A stretch of DNA of 64,000 bases from Nostoc sp. UHCC 0302 (GTDB taxonomy: Bacteria > Cyanobacteriota > Cyanobacteriia > Cyanobacteriales > Nostocaceae), in contig NZ_CP151099.1 of the NCBI RefSeq assembly GCF_038096175.1, positions 622,501 to 686,500 of the forward strand, in the 5' to 3' direction. This document shows, in pieces, positions 42,394 to 51,563 of this stretch (position 1 is its first letter; each line of letters begins with the position of its first letter). A model generated the notes under the pieces. The model ran no database searches. It worked only from the letters and a program-made list of their open reading frames with translations, and was not told the origin of the DNA. A program made the translations under genes and the position numbers.

Positions 42394-43972
42394 ATAGAGT
42401 TACTGTGTACGCATCCCGGATTCCCGGTACTTTGATAATCTCAGCCAAAATGCCATCGGGTAAGGGATCATCAATGCTAAGAGCCATCACCGCGTCACCA
42501 CGGACGATTTTGCGCCCTACCTGCATACTGGCTATATTGACATTAAAACTGCCGAGTAGCGAACCGAGTTTGCCGATAATGCCTGGCATATCGCGGTGTA
42601 GGGTAAACAGCATATATTTGCTGGGAGGAACGTTAATTGGGAAACCATCAACGTCGGTGAGATGGATTTCTCGTTCACCCAACAAAGCACCTGTGACAGA
42701 ATGTGTACCTAATGTACCTGTGGCTTCTAGATGCAGCGAGCCTGCATAGTCTCTAACTGAGGCATCGCGGGTTTCAATTACGCGAATTCCCCTTTCTTTA
42801 GCTTCTATGCTGGCATTAACGTAATTTACCCGTTCCCGGAGAGCTTGGTAAAGTAGTCCTTTGAGGGATGCTACAACCAAAGGCTGACTTTTGTTAGTTG
42901 CGAGTTCGCCTTGCATTCGGACATTCAGCGTTTCCACCCGTCCGCCAGCTAGTTGTCCGACGAGATTACCGAGAGTTTCTGCTAGCTGCATATAGGGTTT
43001 GAGTTCTTCCAAGACATCGGGACCGAGTCCGGGAATATTCACTGCTGAACGCGCTGGGAGTCCTAAAAGGACATCACGGATTTGTTCAGCAACGTCAATT
43101 GCTACGTTTACTTGGGCTTCTGTGGTGGAGGCTCCCAAATGGGGCGTGAGGATAACTTCTTTGCCTAGCGATCGCAACTCAGACTCACCCAGCGGTTCTG
43201 ACTCGAACACATCCAAAGCTGCACCTGCAATTTTACCTGCTTTGAGAGCTTCTGCTAAAGCTTTTTCCTCAATTATCCCACCACGAGCGCAGTTCACAAT
43301 CCGAGCATTGGGTTTCATCTTCCCCAGAGTGACGGCGTTGATTAAGTGTGTGGTTTCGGGGGTTTTGGGTATGTGTAGTGTAATATAATCTGCTTGCTGG
43401 AATAGCAAATCTAGTTCTACCAACTGACAGCCAATTTGCTCGGCTCGCTCTGTGGAGATAAAAGGATCATAAGCTAGCAGTTTCATTCCCATTGCCTTAG
43501 CTACAGCGGCAACATGAGAACCAATTTTACCCAAGCCGACAATACCGAGAGTTTTTTTGTAAACTTCCGCGCCGATAAAGCTATTGCGATCCCATGCACC
43601 ACGTTTTACCGAAGCGTTAGCATCGGGGATGTGACGAGACAAAGCCAAAATCATTGCCAGCGCGTGTTCGGCGGCGGCGATCGTGTTTCCTTCTGGAGAA
43701 TTTACTACTACAATTCCTCGGCGTGTAGCTGCGGGAACATCCACATTATCAACACCCACACCAGCACGCCCAATAATTTTTAGCTGCGTACCAGCATCAA
43801 TAATTTCTTGGGTGACGCGCGTTCCTGAACGAATCATCAACGCGTCGTAATCACCAATAATTGCCACCAGTTGGTCTGGTTTTAGACCTATTTTGACATC
43901 TACAGTGGCGACTTGAGAAAGAATGTCAATTCCAGCTTGGTCAATAGAATCGGAGACAAGAACCTTAGACAT
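42392..43972 (-). CDS. serA: D-3-phosphoglycerate dehydrogenase
   Basis: A 526-residue enzyme of the long (type 1) form; it makes 3-phosphohydroxypyruvate, the first step of serine synthesis. The substrate and NAD domains contain RAGVGVDNVD, the NAD motif GLGKIGSHVA, DPF, NCARGGIIEE and HLGASTTEA. After an intervening (ASB) domain, the C-terminal ACT domain (LHRDMPGIIGKLGSLLGSFNVNIASMQVGR) would sense an amino acid, probably serine. Start ATG 43970-43972. Confidence 0.95.
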   Translation of the reverse strand: MSKVLVSDSIDQAGIDILSQVATVDVKIGLKPDQLVAIIGDYDALMIRSGTRVTQEIIDAGTQLKIIGRAGVGVDNVDVPAATRRGIVVVNSPEGNTIAAAEHALAMILALSRHIPDANASVKRGAWDRNSFIGAEVYKKTLGIVGLGKIGSHVAAVAKAMGMKLLAYDPFISTERAEQIGCQLVELDLLFQQADYITLHIPKTPETTHLINAVTLGKMKPNARIVNCARGGIIEEKALAEALKAGKIAGAALDVFESEPLGESELRSLGKEVILTPHLGASTTEAQVNVAIDVAEQIRDVLLGLPARSAVNIPGLGPDVLEELKPYMQLAETLGNLVGQLAGGRVETLNVRMQGELATNKSQPLVVASLKGLLYQALRERVNYVNASIEAKERGIRVIETRDASVRDYAGSLHLEATGTLGTHSVTGALLGEREIHLTDVDGFPINVPPSKYMLFTLHRDMPGIIGKLGSLLGSFNVNIASMQVGRKIVRGDAVMALSIDDPLPDGILAEIIKVPGIRDAYTVTL

Positions 43973-44626
43973 GATTACTTCATTTTAAGCTACAGGTTTG
44001 GCTGCACAAGAATTTTTAGTTTAGTCTTTATTAGTTGCAATTTAGTAAAGATTATTCGTTTTAATATCCACTTAACCTCTGCTCACTCCTTATGGTGATG
44101 GTATCAGAGTATGAGTTCAAGGGATAGTATGGTGCTGCCTCCTAGTGTCTGAAGAAGATTGGCTGTTTGCGCCGCCCTGTCGCTAAATATAAAGCATGAA
44201 TAGCAGCAAACACCTCATATTTATTAATAGTTAAGAGTTACCAAGATTTGGTATAGTTAAACAGCTTCTTTTATTGAACGTAACTGTCTGTATTCTTTAC
44301 TGAGCGGCTACTTGAGCTACGGCATTGCTCTACATAACCAGTAAACAAGAAAGTAACTTTTATATCTGCTAAATCTGAACTGTTTATCATGACCACAAGT
44401 AGGATTATTGAGTCTAGACAGAACTGTACATCGTTAGGATGATAGAGATTGTAACAGTGAGAATTTAAGTAGTAGATAAACTTTTTTACATAAGATGAAC
44501 GCAGATTTAAAATTGCTGAGTAGTTAAAAGCTGTTATTTAGTGTCAGTATGATGCTCATACCAATTATGTATGAAGATGCAATATAAAAAGACCCTACTG
44601 TAGTCTTCCCTCGGCAAGTCGAATTA

Positions 44627-44892
44627 CCCCCCTTATAAAGGGCTACAGTGTACACACAAGTATGACCAGCATAGGTTTCAACTCTTTTAGTAGTTTCGTA
44701 GCGTGCGTTATGGACACGCCGAAGTAACAAATGCGAACGCCGAAGTAACGAATGATATTAATAAGACTTACGCACTGAAGCCTGAAACCTTGATCCCCCC
44801 TAGCCCCCTTAAAAAGGAGGATTTAGGGGGATCAAAAGCCTGTGACACAACTTTAGAAGACTTGTGTGTACACCGTAGCTTATAAAGGGGGG
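44627..44892. repeat. MITE-like element with ~30-bp terminal inverted repeats
   Basis: The left arm (CCCCCC, TTATAAAGGGCTAC, then GTGTACACACAAG) at 44627-44660 is repeated inverted at 44861-44892 with a 3-base gap and one or two mismatches. The 266-base span has no transposase. A non-autonomous mobile element is likely; target duplications were not found by eye. Confidence 0.55.
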
Positions 44893-44930
44893 AGACAATA
44901 AATCTAATTCCCTCCCCTTGGAAAGGGGAG

Positions 44931-44968
44931 CCAGCGCGGTCTTGGGGGTTTCCCCCATGAGCGACTGG
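44931..44968. repeat. Dispersed palindromic repeat (CCAG...CTGG)
   Basis: CCAGCGCGGTCTTGGGGG and its approximate complement CCCCCATGAGCGACTGG. Same design as the repeat at 4034-4074. Confidence 0.6.
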
Positions 44969-45038
44969 CGTGAGGGTTAGGGTGGGGTAAAAATATATGC
45001 AACTTCACAAAGTAACGGTATCAACTCAATATTTAGTA

Positions 45039-45077
45039 TAGACACTTCGTGTCTTGCCGCAAGACACGAAGTGTCTA
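45039..45077. repeat. Perfect hairpin TAGACACTTCGTGTCTTG with 3-base loop
   Basis: An 18-bp perfect inverted repeat with loop CCG, 120 bases before the Uma2 gene. Each arm itself contains an ACACTTCGTGT palindrome. No T-run, so not a typical terminator; probably a dispersed repeat. Confidence 0.8.
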
Positions 45078-45196
45078 CGCTTGACAGCAAGAATCCCTAA
45101 CCGCAGTCAAGGACATTTAGAAAATCGCTATAATTCTCATGAGTATACAGGCATTGGCAAAAGTTAAGTATCCTTTGAGTTTTGGGGAAACCAGTC

Positions 45197-45895
45197 ATGT
45201 TAGAGTACAACTTACCAAAGTACTTGCCCTCAGCCGAAGAACTGCCCGACTCAGATGAAACGCCTGTGGATAACGAACTGCAAGAATTAATACCAGGTTT
45301 GCTGAAGACGATACTGCTGATACTTTGGGCAGAACGTATGGACTGGTTCTTTGGGGTAGATATGGGGATTTATTATGATCCCGACAAACCGCCGATAGTA
45401 CCAGATGGGTTTTTGAGCTTAGGGGTAGAGCGATTTTATGATGAGGAACTGCGCCCAAGTTATGTACTGTGGGAAGAAAACATTTTACCAATTTTGGTAT
45501 TAGAAGTAGTTTCGCAAAATTATCGCAAGGAATACAGTACTAAGTTAGAAGAATATGCGAGCTTGGGTGTACTTTACTATGTAATTTATTCTTCGCGTCG
45601 TCGTCGCAAACCGCGTTTAGAAGTACATAAGTTAGTTAATGGTAGGTATCAATTGCAAGAGGGAAACCCCGTTTGGTTGCCAGAAATTGGTTTAGGAATT
45701 GGTTGCGAAAGAGGTAACTATTCTGGGGTAACGCGGGAATGGATGTATTGGTACGATGAGCAAGGACAACGCTATCTCACGCCAGCAGAACAAATTAAAC
45801 AAGAAACACAACGGGCGCAACTTGCAGAACAACGCGCTCAACAATTGGCAGAACGATTAAGAGCGCTGGGCATAGATCCTGATAATCTGGGCTAG
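45197..45895 (+). CDS. Uma2-family (DUF820) restriction-endonuclease-like protein
   Basis: A 232-residue protein of the Uma2 family, very abundant in cyanobacteria, with a PD-(D/E)xK nuclease-like core. The core is visible as PPIVPDGFLSLGV, ILPILVLEVVSQNYRKEYSTKLEEYASLGVLYYVI and the following basic stretch. A coiled coil of Gln/Arg/Glu (RAQLAEQRAQQLAERLRALG) ends the protein. Start ATG 45197, with GGGG about ten bases upstream; an in-frame TTG at 45182 is less likely. Activity is unproven for most members. It opens a run of accessory and defence-type genes. Confidence 0.85.
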   Translation: MLEYNLPKYLPSAEELPDSDETPVDNELQELIPGLLKTILLILWAERMDWFFGVDMGIYYDPDKPPIVPDGFLSLGVERFYDEELRPSYVLWEENILPILVLEVVSQNYRKEYSTKLEEYASLGVLYYVIYSSRRRRKPRLEVHKLVNGRYQLQEGNPVWLPEIGLGIGCERGNYSGVTREWMYWYDEQGQRYLTPAEQIKQETQRAQLAEQRAQQLAERLRALGIDPDNLG

Positions 45896-46022
45896 AGTCT
45901 GAGACTGGGCATTATGTCTACGCATTATCTCGTATTTCCCTGACTTTAAATTATCGCAAATTCTGAAACGCTTGCTGAAACTGCTGTATATACTCGTAGT
46001 CAAGCACTTAGCAGGCGTGTGT

Positions 46023-49000
46023 ATGATATTGGTATTTGAGTGGTTCACTACCTGGGTAGCGGGAAAAGCATTTGGATTTCTTGTCAAGACTATTATCAGC
46101 GAAGAGTTTGTTAAGGATTTAGTCAAGGACTACGCTAAAGATTTTTTCAAAAGTATCTTTAATAATGCTGTAACCGCGTCCTTTAAGCGAGAACCGCTCG
46201 ATAAAGCTGTTGTCATGGCTGTAACAGAATTTTTGCAACTGATGCAGCAGGATTTAAAAGACGGCGATCGTTCTGAAGATGAAATCAAAGAGTCCACGCA
46301 GCCAATAAAGCAATTTCTGAAGCATCAAGAAGTAAAAGAAATTTTGGGAACTGCTTTTAAACATGACTGTCAGGTGATAAACACCAAAAGATTAGAAGAA
46401 ATTTGGTATCAACTTAATCCCTCATGCTCGTTACTGGAAGATTTTAACTGGAAACGAGTTGGCAAGAAATATCTGCAAAAGGTTAAAGAGATTATTAGAG
46501 AAGTTCCTGAACTGCGAGAGATTCTTGATTCCTGGAATCTAGAAAAAATTAGGGAAAACACAACAGAGATAGCCGGGATTATTCCTGCATTTGATTTGAA
46601 ACGCTATCAAGAAGGAATCCGTGAGTGCTATGGCAATCTCAAATTAGATAGCTTAGATACTAGCGGCTATGCCTATAACGAACTTAAATTATGGCGGATT
46701 TTTACTGCTCAAAATGTCCGGGAAACTCATCAAGTTTTGCCACAAGTTCACGAACTGCCTAAAGAACATCTTAGACGGCTGCGAGAAAGCGACCAAGTAG
46801 AAGCAGAAGTGGAATTAGAAGAATTAGAACGCCACAAACGGGTTTATTTTGAACAGCCGATCCGTTCAGTTTTAGATATTGTCAATAAAAAGCAAGATTA
46901 TAAATATCTTGTGATTTTGGGCGATCCTGGTTCAGGTAAGTCTACATTGTTGCAATTTCTGGCTTTGAATTGGGCTGAGTCTCCACTGGATAATGTTATA
47001 TCTTTACCAATTCCCTTGCTAATTGAATTACGCACTTATATGCGGCGACGGGAAGATAAAGAGTGCAATAATTTTCTCGAATTCTTTCATCAATGTAGTG
47101 GTGCAATTCATCATCTCAATCAGCTTGAAGTAGATAAACAATTAAAAGCTGGTAATGCCTTGGTGATGTTTGATGGTTTGGATGAAGTATTTGACCCTGG
47201 TAAGCGCGAGGATGTAATTACTGATATTCATCGCTTTACTAATGACTATCCTGAAGTGCAGGTAATTGTCACTTCTCGGATTATTGGCTATAAACCGCAA
47301 CGATTGCTTAATGCTGAGTTTCGCCACTTTATATTACAAGATTTAGACTCAGAACAAATTCAGGGTTTTATCAACCGTTGGCATGAGTTAACTTTTACCG
47401 ATGCAGTAGATAAAGTAAGAAAACGGGAACGGCTAAAAAGAGGAATTGCAGCTTCCAAATCTATTGCAGAATTGGCGGGAAATCCTCTGCTGTTGACGAT
47501 GATGGCAATTCTAAATCGAAATCAAGAGCTACCAAGAGATAGGGCGGAGCTTTATAATCAAGCATCACGGGTGTTGCTGCATCAATGGGATGTGGAACGC
47601 GCTTTGACAGAAGATAAGAGGTTAGATCCCAAAACGATTGATTATAAAGATAAGCAAGCGATGCTGCGTCAGGTTGCTTATCTTATGCAAACTGGTGATA
47701 AAGGTTTGGCAGGTAATTTGATTAATGAAAATGATTTAGTCAAAGTTCTGACTAATTATCTCAAAACCATAGAATTTGATAAACCCAGAGAAGTGGCGCG
47801 GGTGATGATTAATCAGCTGCGGACTCGCAACTTTATGTTATGTTTCCTGGGTGCAGATTATTATGCTTTTGTGCATCGGACATTTTTAGAATATTTCTGT
47901 GCTTGGGAGTTTGTCTGGCAGTTTAAAGAAACGCAAACGCTGACTATTGAGGAACTTAAGAATGAAGTTTTTGGCAAACACTGGCAAGATGAAAGTTGGC
48001 ATGAAGTCTTGCTACTAATTGCGGGAATGATTGAGCCAAGATTTGTTGGGGAGATTCTTGATTATTTAATGGCGCAAGATGGCGAAGAGGAAAAGTTTGT
48101 TAATCTCTTTTTAGCGGCCAAGTGTCTTGTAGAGGTGAGAAATCGCTCAGTAATTGCGTCAACAGCTACCGAATTACTTAACCGGCTCAAAGAATGCGCT
48201 ACTGAGTATTATGATGATTATGATGGTGATGTGCGAGTTGCAGCAGTCCAAGAATTAGCCCAGAACTTCAAAGATGACCCCGACACCAAATCCATCCTCA
48301 AACAATGCGCTACTGAGGATTATGATGGTGATTTGAGACTTGTAGCAGTCCGAGAATTAGTTCACAACTTTAAAGATGACCCCGATACCAAATCCATCCT
48401 CAAACAATGCGCTACTGAGGATTATGATGGTGATTTGAGACTTGTAGCAGTCCGAGAATTAGCCCAGAACTTTAAAGATGACCCCGATACCAAATCCATC
48501 CTCAAACAATGCGCTGCCCAGGATGATGACGGCGATGTGAGACTTGTAGCAGTCCGAGAATTAGCCCAGAACTTCAAAGATGACCCCGACACTAAAACCT
48601 GGCTTAGAGAACGTGCTACCCAGGATGATAACTACGATGTGCGAGGTGCGGCAGTCCGAGAATTAGCCAAGAACTTCAAAGATGATCCCGACACTAAATT
48701 TATTCTCAAAGAATGCGCTACCCAGGATGATGACTACGATGTGCGAGGTGCAGCAGTCCAAGAATTAGCCAAGAACTTCAAAGATGACCCCGACACTAGA
48801 ACCTGGCTTAAAGAACGCGCTACTCAGGATGATAACTACTATGTGCGAGGTGCAGCAGTCCAAGAATTAGCCAAGAACTTCAAAGATGACCCTGACACCA
48901 AAATCATCCTCAAAGAACGTGCTACCCATGATAATTACTGGGATGTGCGAGGTACAGCAGTCCGAGAATTAGCCAGGAACTTCAAAGATAACCTCGACAC

Positions 49001-49424
49001 CAAAATAATCCTTAAAGAACGCGCTACCCAGGATAATAGTGCGAGTGTGCGAGGTGCAGCAGTCCGAGAATTAGCTAATAACTTTAAAGATGACTCGGAC
49101 ACTAAAACCTGGCTCAAAGAATGCGCTACCCAGGATAATAGTGCGAGTGTGCGAAGTGCAGCAGTCCAAGAATTAGCTAAACACTTTAAATATCAGGCTG
49201 AGTTGTTTGAAATATACTACAACTGCGCTGTCAATGACCCCTTTAAGGATACCCATGAGCTCCTGTTTAATCCCAATCCTCGGTACATTGCATTGGAGAT
49301 AATTATCAAGCAATTTCCTCAGCATCCCCAGACTTTACCACTGTTGCACGACAGAGCAGAGAATGACCCAGATGAGCAAGTGCGAGAATTTGCTCAGAAG
49401 AAGTTGGCACAATTAGAGAAGTAA
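46023..49424 (+). CDS. NACHT-domain STAND NTPase with C-terminal HEAT-like repeats (bacterial NLR-like)
   Basis: An 1133-residue signal-transduction ATPase. A helical N-terminal region (about 1-230) has a hydrophobic amphipathic start (MILVFEWFTTWVAGKAFGFLV). The NACHT domain has Walker A GDPGSGKST at about 300 and Walker B LVMFDGLDEVF with D384, then TSR and a helical winged-helix region. About residues 724-1060 hold ten near-identical repeats of 34 residues (xATQDDxxDVRGAAVRELAKNFKDDPDT type), followed by a diverged end. Bacterial NACHT proteins with such sensors include anti-phage proteins; that role here is inferred. Start ATG 46023; the frame is open to TTG 45972. A toxin-antitoxin pair follows closely. 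Confidence 0.85.
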   Translation: MILVFEWFTTWVAGKAFGFLVKTIISEEFVKDLVKDYAKDFFKSIFNNAVTASFKREPLDKAVVMAVTEFLQLMQQDLKDGDRSEDEIKESTQPIKQFLKHQEVKEILGTAFKHDCQVINTKRLEEIWYQLNPSCSLLEDFNWKRVGKKYLQKVKEIIREVPELREILDSWNLEKIRENTTEIAGIIPAFDLKRYQEGIRECYGNLKLDSLDTSGYAYNELKLWRIFTAQNVRETHQVLPQVHELPKEHLRRLRESDQVEAEVELEELERHKRVYFEQPIRSVLDIVNKKQDYKYLVILGDPGSGKSTLLQFLALNWAESPLDNVISLPIPLLIELRTYMRRREDKECNNFLEFFHQCSGAIHHLNQLEVDKQLKAGNALVMFDGLDEVFDPGKREDVITDIHRFTNDYPEVQVIVTSRIIGYKPQRLLNAEFRHFILQDLDSEQIQGFINRWHELTFTDAVDKVRKRERLKRGIAASKSIAELAGNPLLLTMMAILNRNQELPRDRAELYNQASRVLLHQWDVERALTEDKRLDPKTIDYKDKQAMLRQVAYLMQTGDKGLAGNLINENDLVKVLTNYLKTIEFDKPREVARVMINQLRTRNFMLCFLGADYYAFVHRTFLEYFCAWEFVWQFKETQTLTIEELKNEVFGKHWQDESWHEVLLLIAGMIEPRFVGEILDYLMAQDGEEEKFVNLFLAAKCLVEVRNRSVIASTATELLNRLKECATEYYDDYDGDVRVAAVQELAQNFKDDPDTKSILKQCATEDYDGDLRLVAVRELVHNFKDDPDTKSILKQCATEDYDGDLRLVAVRELAQNFKDDPDTKSILKQCAAQDDDGDVRLVAVRELAQNFKDDPDTKTWLRERATQDDNYDVRGAAVRELAKNFKDDPDTKFILKECATQDDDYDVRGAAVQELAKNFKDDPDTRTWLKERATQDDNYYVRGAAVQELAKNFKDDPDTKIILKERATHDNYWDVRGTAVRELARNFKDNLDTKIILKERATQDNSASVRGAAVRELANNFKDDSDTKTWLKECATQDNSASVRSAAVQELAKHFKYQAELFEIYYNCAVNDPFKDTHELLFNPNPRYIALEIIIKQFPQHPQTLPLLHDRAENDPDEQVREFAQKKLAQLEK

Positions 49425-49439
49425 AAGAGTTGCAAAAAC

Positions 49440-49670
49440 ATGAACAACACAGAAGTTCGTCAGCAAATCAACCAATATTTAGATGTATTATCTTCAGAAC
49501 GCTTACAACTGGTTGCTGATTTTTTAGCTTATCTGGCTGATAAAGAGAGTGAAGATGCTACCCAAGAATTACTTGATATTCCTGGATTTATTGAATCCTT
49601 TGAGAGGAGTAAAAAAGATATTGCAGAGGGTCGCGTAAAAAGTTGGAGAACAATACGGTCTGATGTATAG
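49440..49670 (+). CDS. Antitoxin-like partner of the RelE/ParE toxin
   Basis: A 76-residue acidic helical protein starting 15 bases after the NACHT stop. QQINQYLDVLSSERLQLVADFLAYLADKE is a DUF2281-like antitoxin N-terminus, and the basic end (KDIAEGRVKSWRTIRSDV) would bind the toxin. It overlaps the toxin gene by eight bases, the usual antitoxin-first order. It has not been shown to bind DNA, and the family match is by eye only. Confidence 0.72.
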   Translation: MNNTEVRQQINQYLDVLSSERLQLVADFLAYLADKESEDATQELLDIPGFIESFERSKKDIAEGRVKSWRTIRSDV

Positions 49671-49923
49671 CGTTGTTTTATCTGCTGAAGCAGAAAAGAT
49701 TTATAGTTCAGCAGACCAAGCTTTAGCCAAAAAAATTGCTAGATGCTTTGAGCAACTCGAACAAACTCCTCGTTTCCACCCCAATATTAAACCTCTCAAA
49801 GGTGACTTAGCAGGCTACTACCGTTATCGCATAGGTGACTATCGCGTGATTTACCAAATTGATGATGACATAAGTCAAGTTGTTGTAAACACTATTGCTC
49901 ATCGACGAGAGGTGTATGAGTAA
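49663..49923 (+). CDS. RelE/ParE-family toxin
   Basis: An 86-residue protein starting inside the antitoxin gene. The RelE/ParE fold is visible: YSVVLSAEAEKIYSSA, then PLKGDLAGYYRYRIGDYRVIYQIDD and VVVNTIAHRREVY. Members usually cut mRNA on the ribosome or poison gyrase. The sequence RIGDYRVIYQI with a following HRR fits the mRNA-interferase branch. Translational coupling to the antitoxin is expected. Confidence 0.87.
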   Translation: MYSVVLSAEAEKIYSSADQALAKKIARCFEQLEQTPRFHPNIKPLKGDLAGYYRYRIGDYRVIYQIDDDISQVVVNTIAHRREVYE

Positions 49924-49926
49924 ATT

Positions 49927-50145
49927 ATGAAATACACAATAATTATTCAATGGTCTGACGAAGATGAATGTTTTGTTGTCAGTCTTCCTGAATGGGGAGA
50001 GTTTTGTCACACTCACGGCTACACCTATGAAGAAGTTCTCAAAAATGCTCAAGAAGTTTTAGAAATGCTGATTGAGTCATCTTTAGAAGATGGTCAACCT
50101 CTCCCAGAGCCTCAAACGCTAGGACAGTCATTGAAAGTAGCATAA
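49927..50145 (+). CDS. HicB-like antitoxin, orphan
   Basis: A 72-residue protein of the HicB N-terminal type: MKYTIIIQWSDEDECFVVSLPEW, then HGYTYEEVLKNAQEVLEMLIE. No HicA toxin gene is beside it; the next genes are an unrelated small protein and a broken HNH gene. Start ATG 49927, three bases after the toxin stop, so it is probably in the same operon. In HicB proteins this part binds the toxin; the DNA-binding tail is absent, so the role is open. Confidence 0.82.
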   Translation: MKYTIIIQWSDEDECFVVSLPEWGEFCHTHGYTYEEVLKNAQEVLEMLIESSLEDGQPLPEPQTLGQSLKVA

Positions 50146-50166
50146 TTAAATTAAAGAGGTAAACTT

Positions 50167-50421
50167 ATGACTATATCTGTAAATACAACCAAAGTTTACG
50201 ACGAAATTATCGAGTTTATTGCTGCTGGAACCACTCCCCAAAGCGTTGTCAAGTTTCAACTCTCAGATACAGCAAAAGAACGCTTAGAGTATCTGGTTTA
50301 CCAACATAAAACAGGGGAGCTAACACCAGAGGAGAAAAAGGAGTTAGATCATTTTCTCACGCTGGAACATATTATGAGATTAGCAAAAGCAAAAGCTTAC
50401 CAGTACATCCGCGCGGAGTAA
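50167..50421 (+). CDS. Small conserved-looking protein, probable partner of the HNH gene
   Basis: An 84-residue mostly helical protein (VNTTKVYDEIIEFIAAGTTPQSVVKFQLSDTAKERLEYLVYQHKTGELTPEEKKELDHFLTLEHIMRLAKAKAY). An AGAGG site precedes ATG 50167. Its stop lies ten bases before the start of the broken HNH gene, so the two probably formed a unit. I do not know a function; antitoxin-like or regulatory roles would fit the size. Confidence 0.65.
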   Translation: MTISVNTTKVYDEIIEFIAAGTTPQSVVKFQLSDTAKERLEYLVYQHKTGELTPEEKKELDHFLTLEHIMRLAKAKAYQYIRAE

Positions 50422-50430
50422 GTCTTTAAA

Positions 50431-50724
50431 GTGTCTAGTCCTTACATTAATGTAGAACTGCGGCGGTTAGTTGCATCACGCTCTGATTATCTATGTGAGT
50501 ATTGCTTAATTCCAGAAGCAGACGGGTTTCGGCTGCGCTCAACCCTCAGCCGTCGAGAGTTGAGCGCAGTCGAAACTCGGTTTACTGGTACTTTATTTTC
50601 ACGCAAGTCCCTAACAGCACGCATTTTAGATTTTAATGGTGATGAAAGAACTATAGAACGCCAAGCTTTGATAGCATCTGGCCAATATCCATCAGCATCA
50701 GCACTAAAACGAATAAATAAATAG
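50431..50724 (+). pseudogene. Collapsed HNH endonuclease gene with palindrome in place of the catalytic core
   Basis: The first 30 codons (SSPYINVELRRLVASRSDYLCEYCLIPEADGF) match the start of cyanobacterial HNH endonucleases, including the CxxC zinc pair. The end (LTARILDFNGDERTIERQALIASGQYP) matches their C-terminus. The middle, with the catalytic HH/N residues, is missing and is replaced by a 51-base palindrome (arms 50526-50542 and 50560-50576) that keeps the frame open at 97 codons. The product would be inactive as a nuclease. Start GTG 50431. Confidence 0.72.
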
Positions 50725-50814
50725 AGTAATTGTGTGCGATCGCATTTGTCAATGGGAATTCTATACTCAGCAAACACTGCTACTTCACCCTTAGAATACC
50801 CCAAGGTAAATACG

Positions 50815-51291
50815 ATGCCTTATCAAAATATTACAGGCTCCATTACGCCAGCAGATATCCAAGAAATTAAAGCAGCCTTACAGATAGTGCAAAAAAAGCT
50901 ACCCTTTTTAGTTACTTTAAGCACAGAAGAACGGCGCAAGTTAGTCAAAATGGGCGATAAAAGCCTAGCCTTTGTAAATAATAGCGTCACTGCTGCTCAG
51001 TCTAACCGTGAGATTCTTCCAGCCAGCTTTGACGTTGACGAATTTGTCAGAGATTATCAGTTAGCCACTACGCTTACCGAACTTTTAATTTCAATGCGGC
51101 AACTCACCGAACAAGTTGATGATACCTTACTGGCTGTCGGTAGTGAAGCTATGACTAGCAGTTTGACAGTTTATGATTATGTCAAGACTGCTGCAAAAAA
51201 GACTCCAGGCTTAAAAACTATTGCCGAACAGTTGGGTGAACGCTTTAAAGCTATTAGCAAAGCCAAATCTGCAAAAACTTCTGGCTCTTAA
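50815..51291 (+). CDS. Hypothetical helical protein
   Basis: A 158-residue soluble, mostly helical protein starting MPYQNITGSITPADIQEIKAAL. The start is ATG 50815, preceded by AAGG at a suitable distance; the frame is open to 50734. It has no membrane segment or recognised catalytic motif (LTELLISMRQLTEQVDDTLLAVGSEAM is a long amphipathic helix). It resembles conserved cyanobacterial proteins of unknown function. A 21-bp repeat array begins right after its stop. Confidence 0.65.
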   Translation: MPYQNITGSITPADIQEIKAALQIVQKKLPFLVTLSTEERRKLVKMGDKSLAFVNNSVTAAQSNREILPASFDVDEFVRDYQLATTLTELLISMRQLTEQVDDTLLAVGSEAMTSSLTVYDYVKTAAKKTPGLKTIAEQLGERFKAISKAKSAKTSGS

Positions 51292-51297
51292 TAAGTT

Positions 51298-51563
51298 AAT
51301 ACTCGTCGGCGAGTTTTAGAACTCCGTTCATCCCCTTCAAATACTCGTCGGCGAGTCTCGGAACTCCGTTCATCTCTCTTGGAACTCCGTTCATCTCTCT
51401 TGGAACTCCGTTCATCTCTCTTGGAACTCCGTTCATCTCTCTTGGAACTCCGTTCATCTCTCTCGGAACTCCGTTCATCTCCTTCAGAACTCCGTTCATC
51501 TCTCTTGGAACTCCGTTCATCTCCTTCAGAACTCCGTTCATCTCTTTCAGAACTCTGTTCACA
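51298..51563. repeat. 21-bp tandem array, about 10 copies
   Basis: The unit begins GAACTCCGTTCATCTCTCTT. Uninterrupted copies start every 21 bases from 51361 to 51550, with small changes. An earlier copy at 51318 is separated by a palindromic segment (ACTCGTCGGCGAGT) present twice, 42 bases apart, at 51301 and 51343, in step with the same period. Frames through it encode heptapeptide repeats but look untranslated. A third array with 21-base period in this window. Confidence 0.9.

Larger units (their letters stand above)
43973..45196. other. 1.2-kb repeat-rich region without a credible gene
   Basis: Short frames here run through repeats or lack support. The region holds a MITE-like inverted repeat (44627-44892), an inner imperfect inverted repeat of CCCCCTAG type (44789-44838), a diverged GCCAG palindrome (44931-44968) and a perfect 18-bp-stem hairpin (45039-45077). 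A short coding-like tail on the minus strand (about 44142-44225) may be gene debris. Confidence 0.65.

Noticed and set aside
44524-44885. Short frames on both strands before the Uma2 gene
   Set aside because: They pass through inverted repeats of a MITE-like element.
46023-49424. Repeats in the NACHT gene as an assembly artefact
   Set aside because: The copies differ at many positions and the frame is kept throughout, so collapse or duplication by assembly is less likely, though it cannot be excluded without reads.
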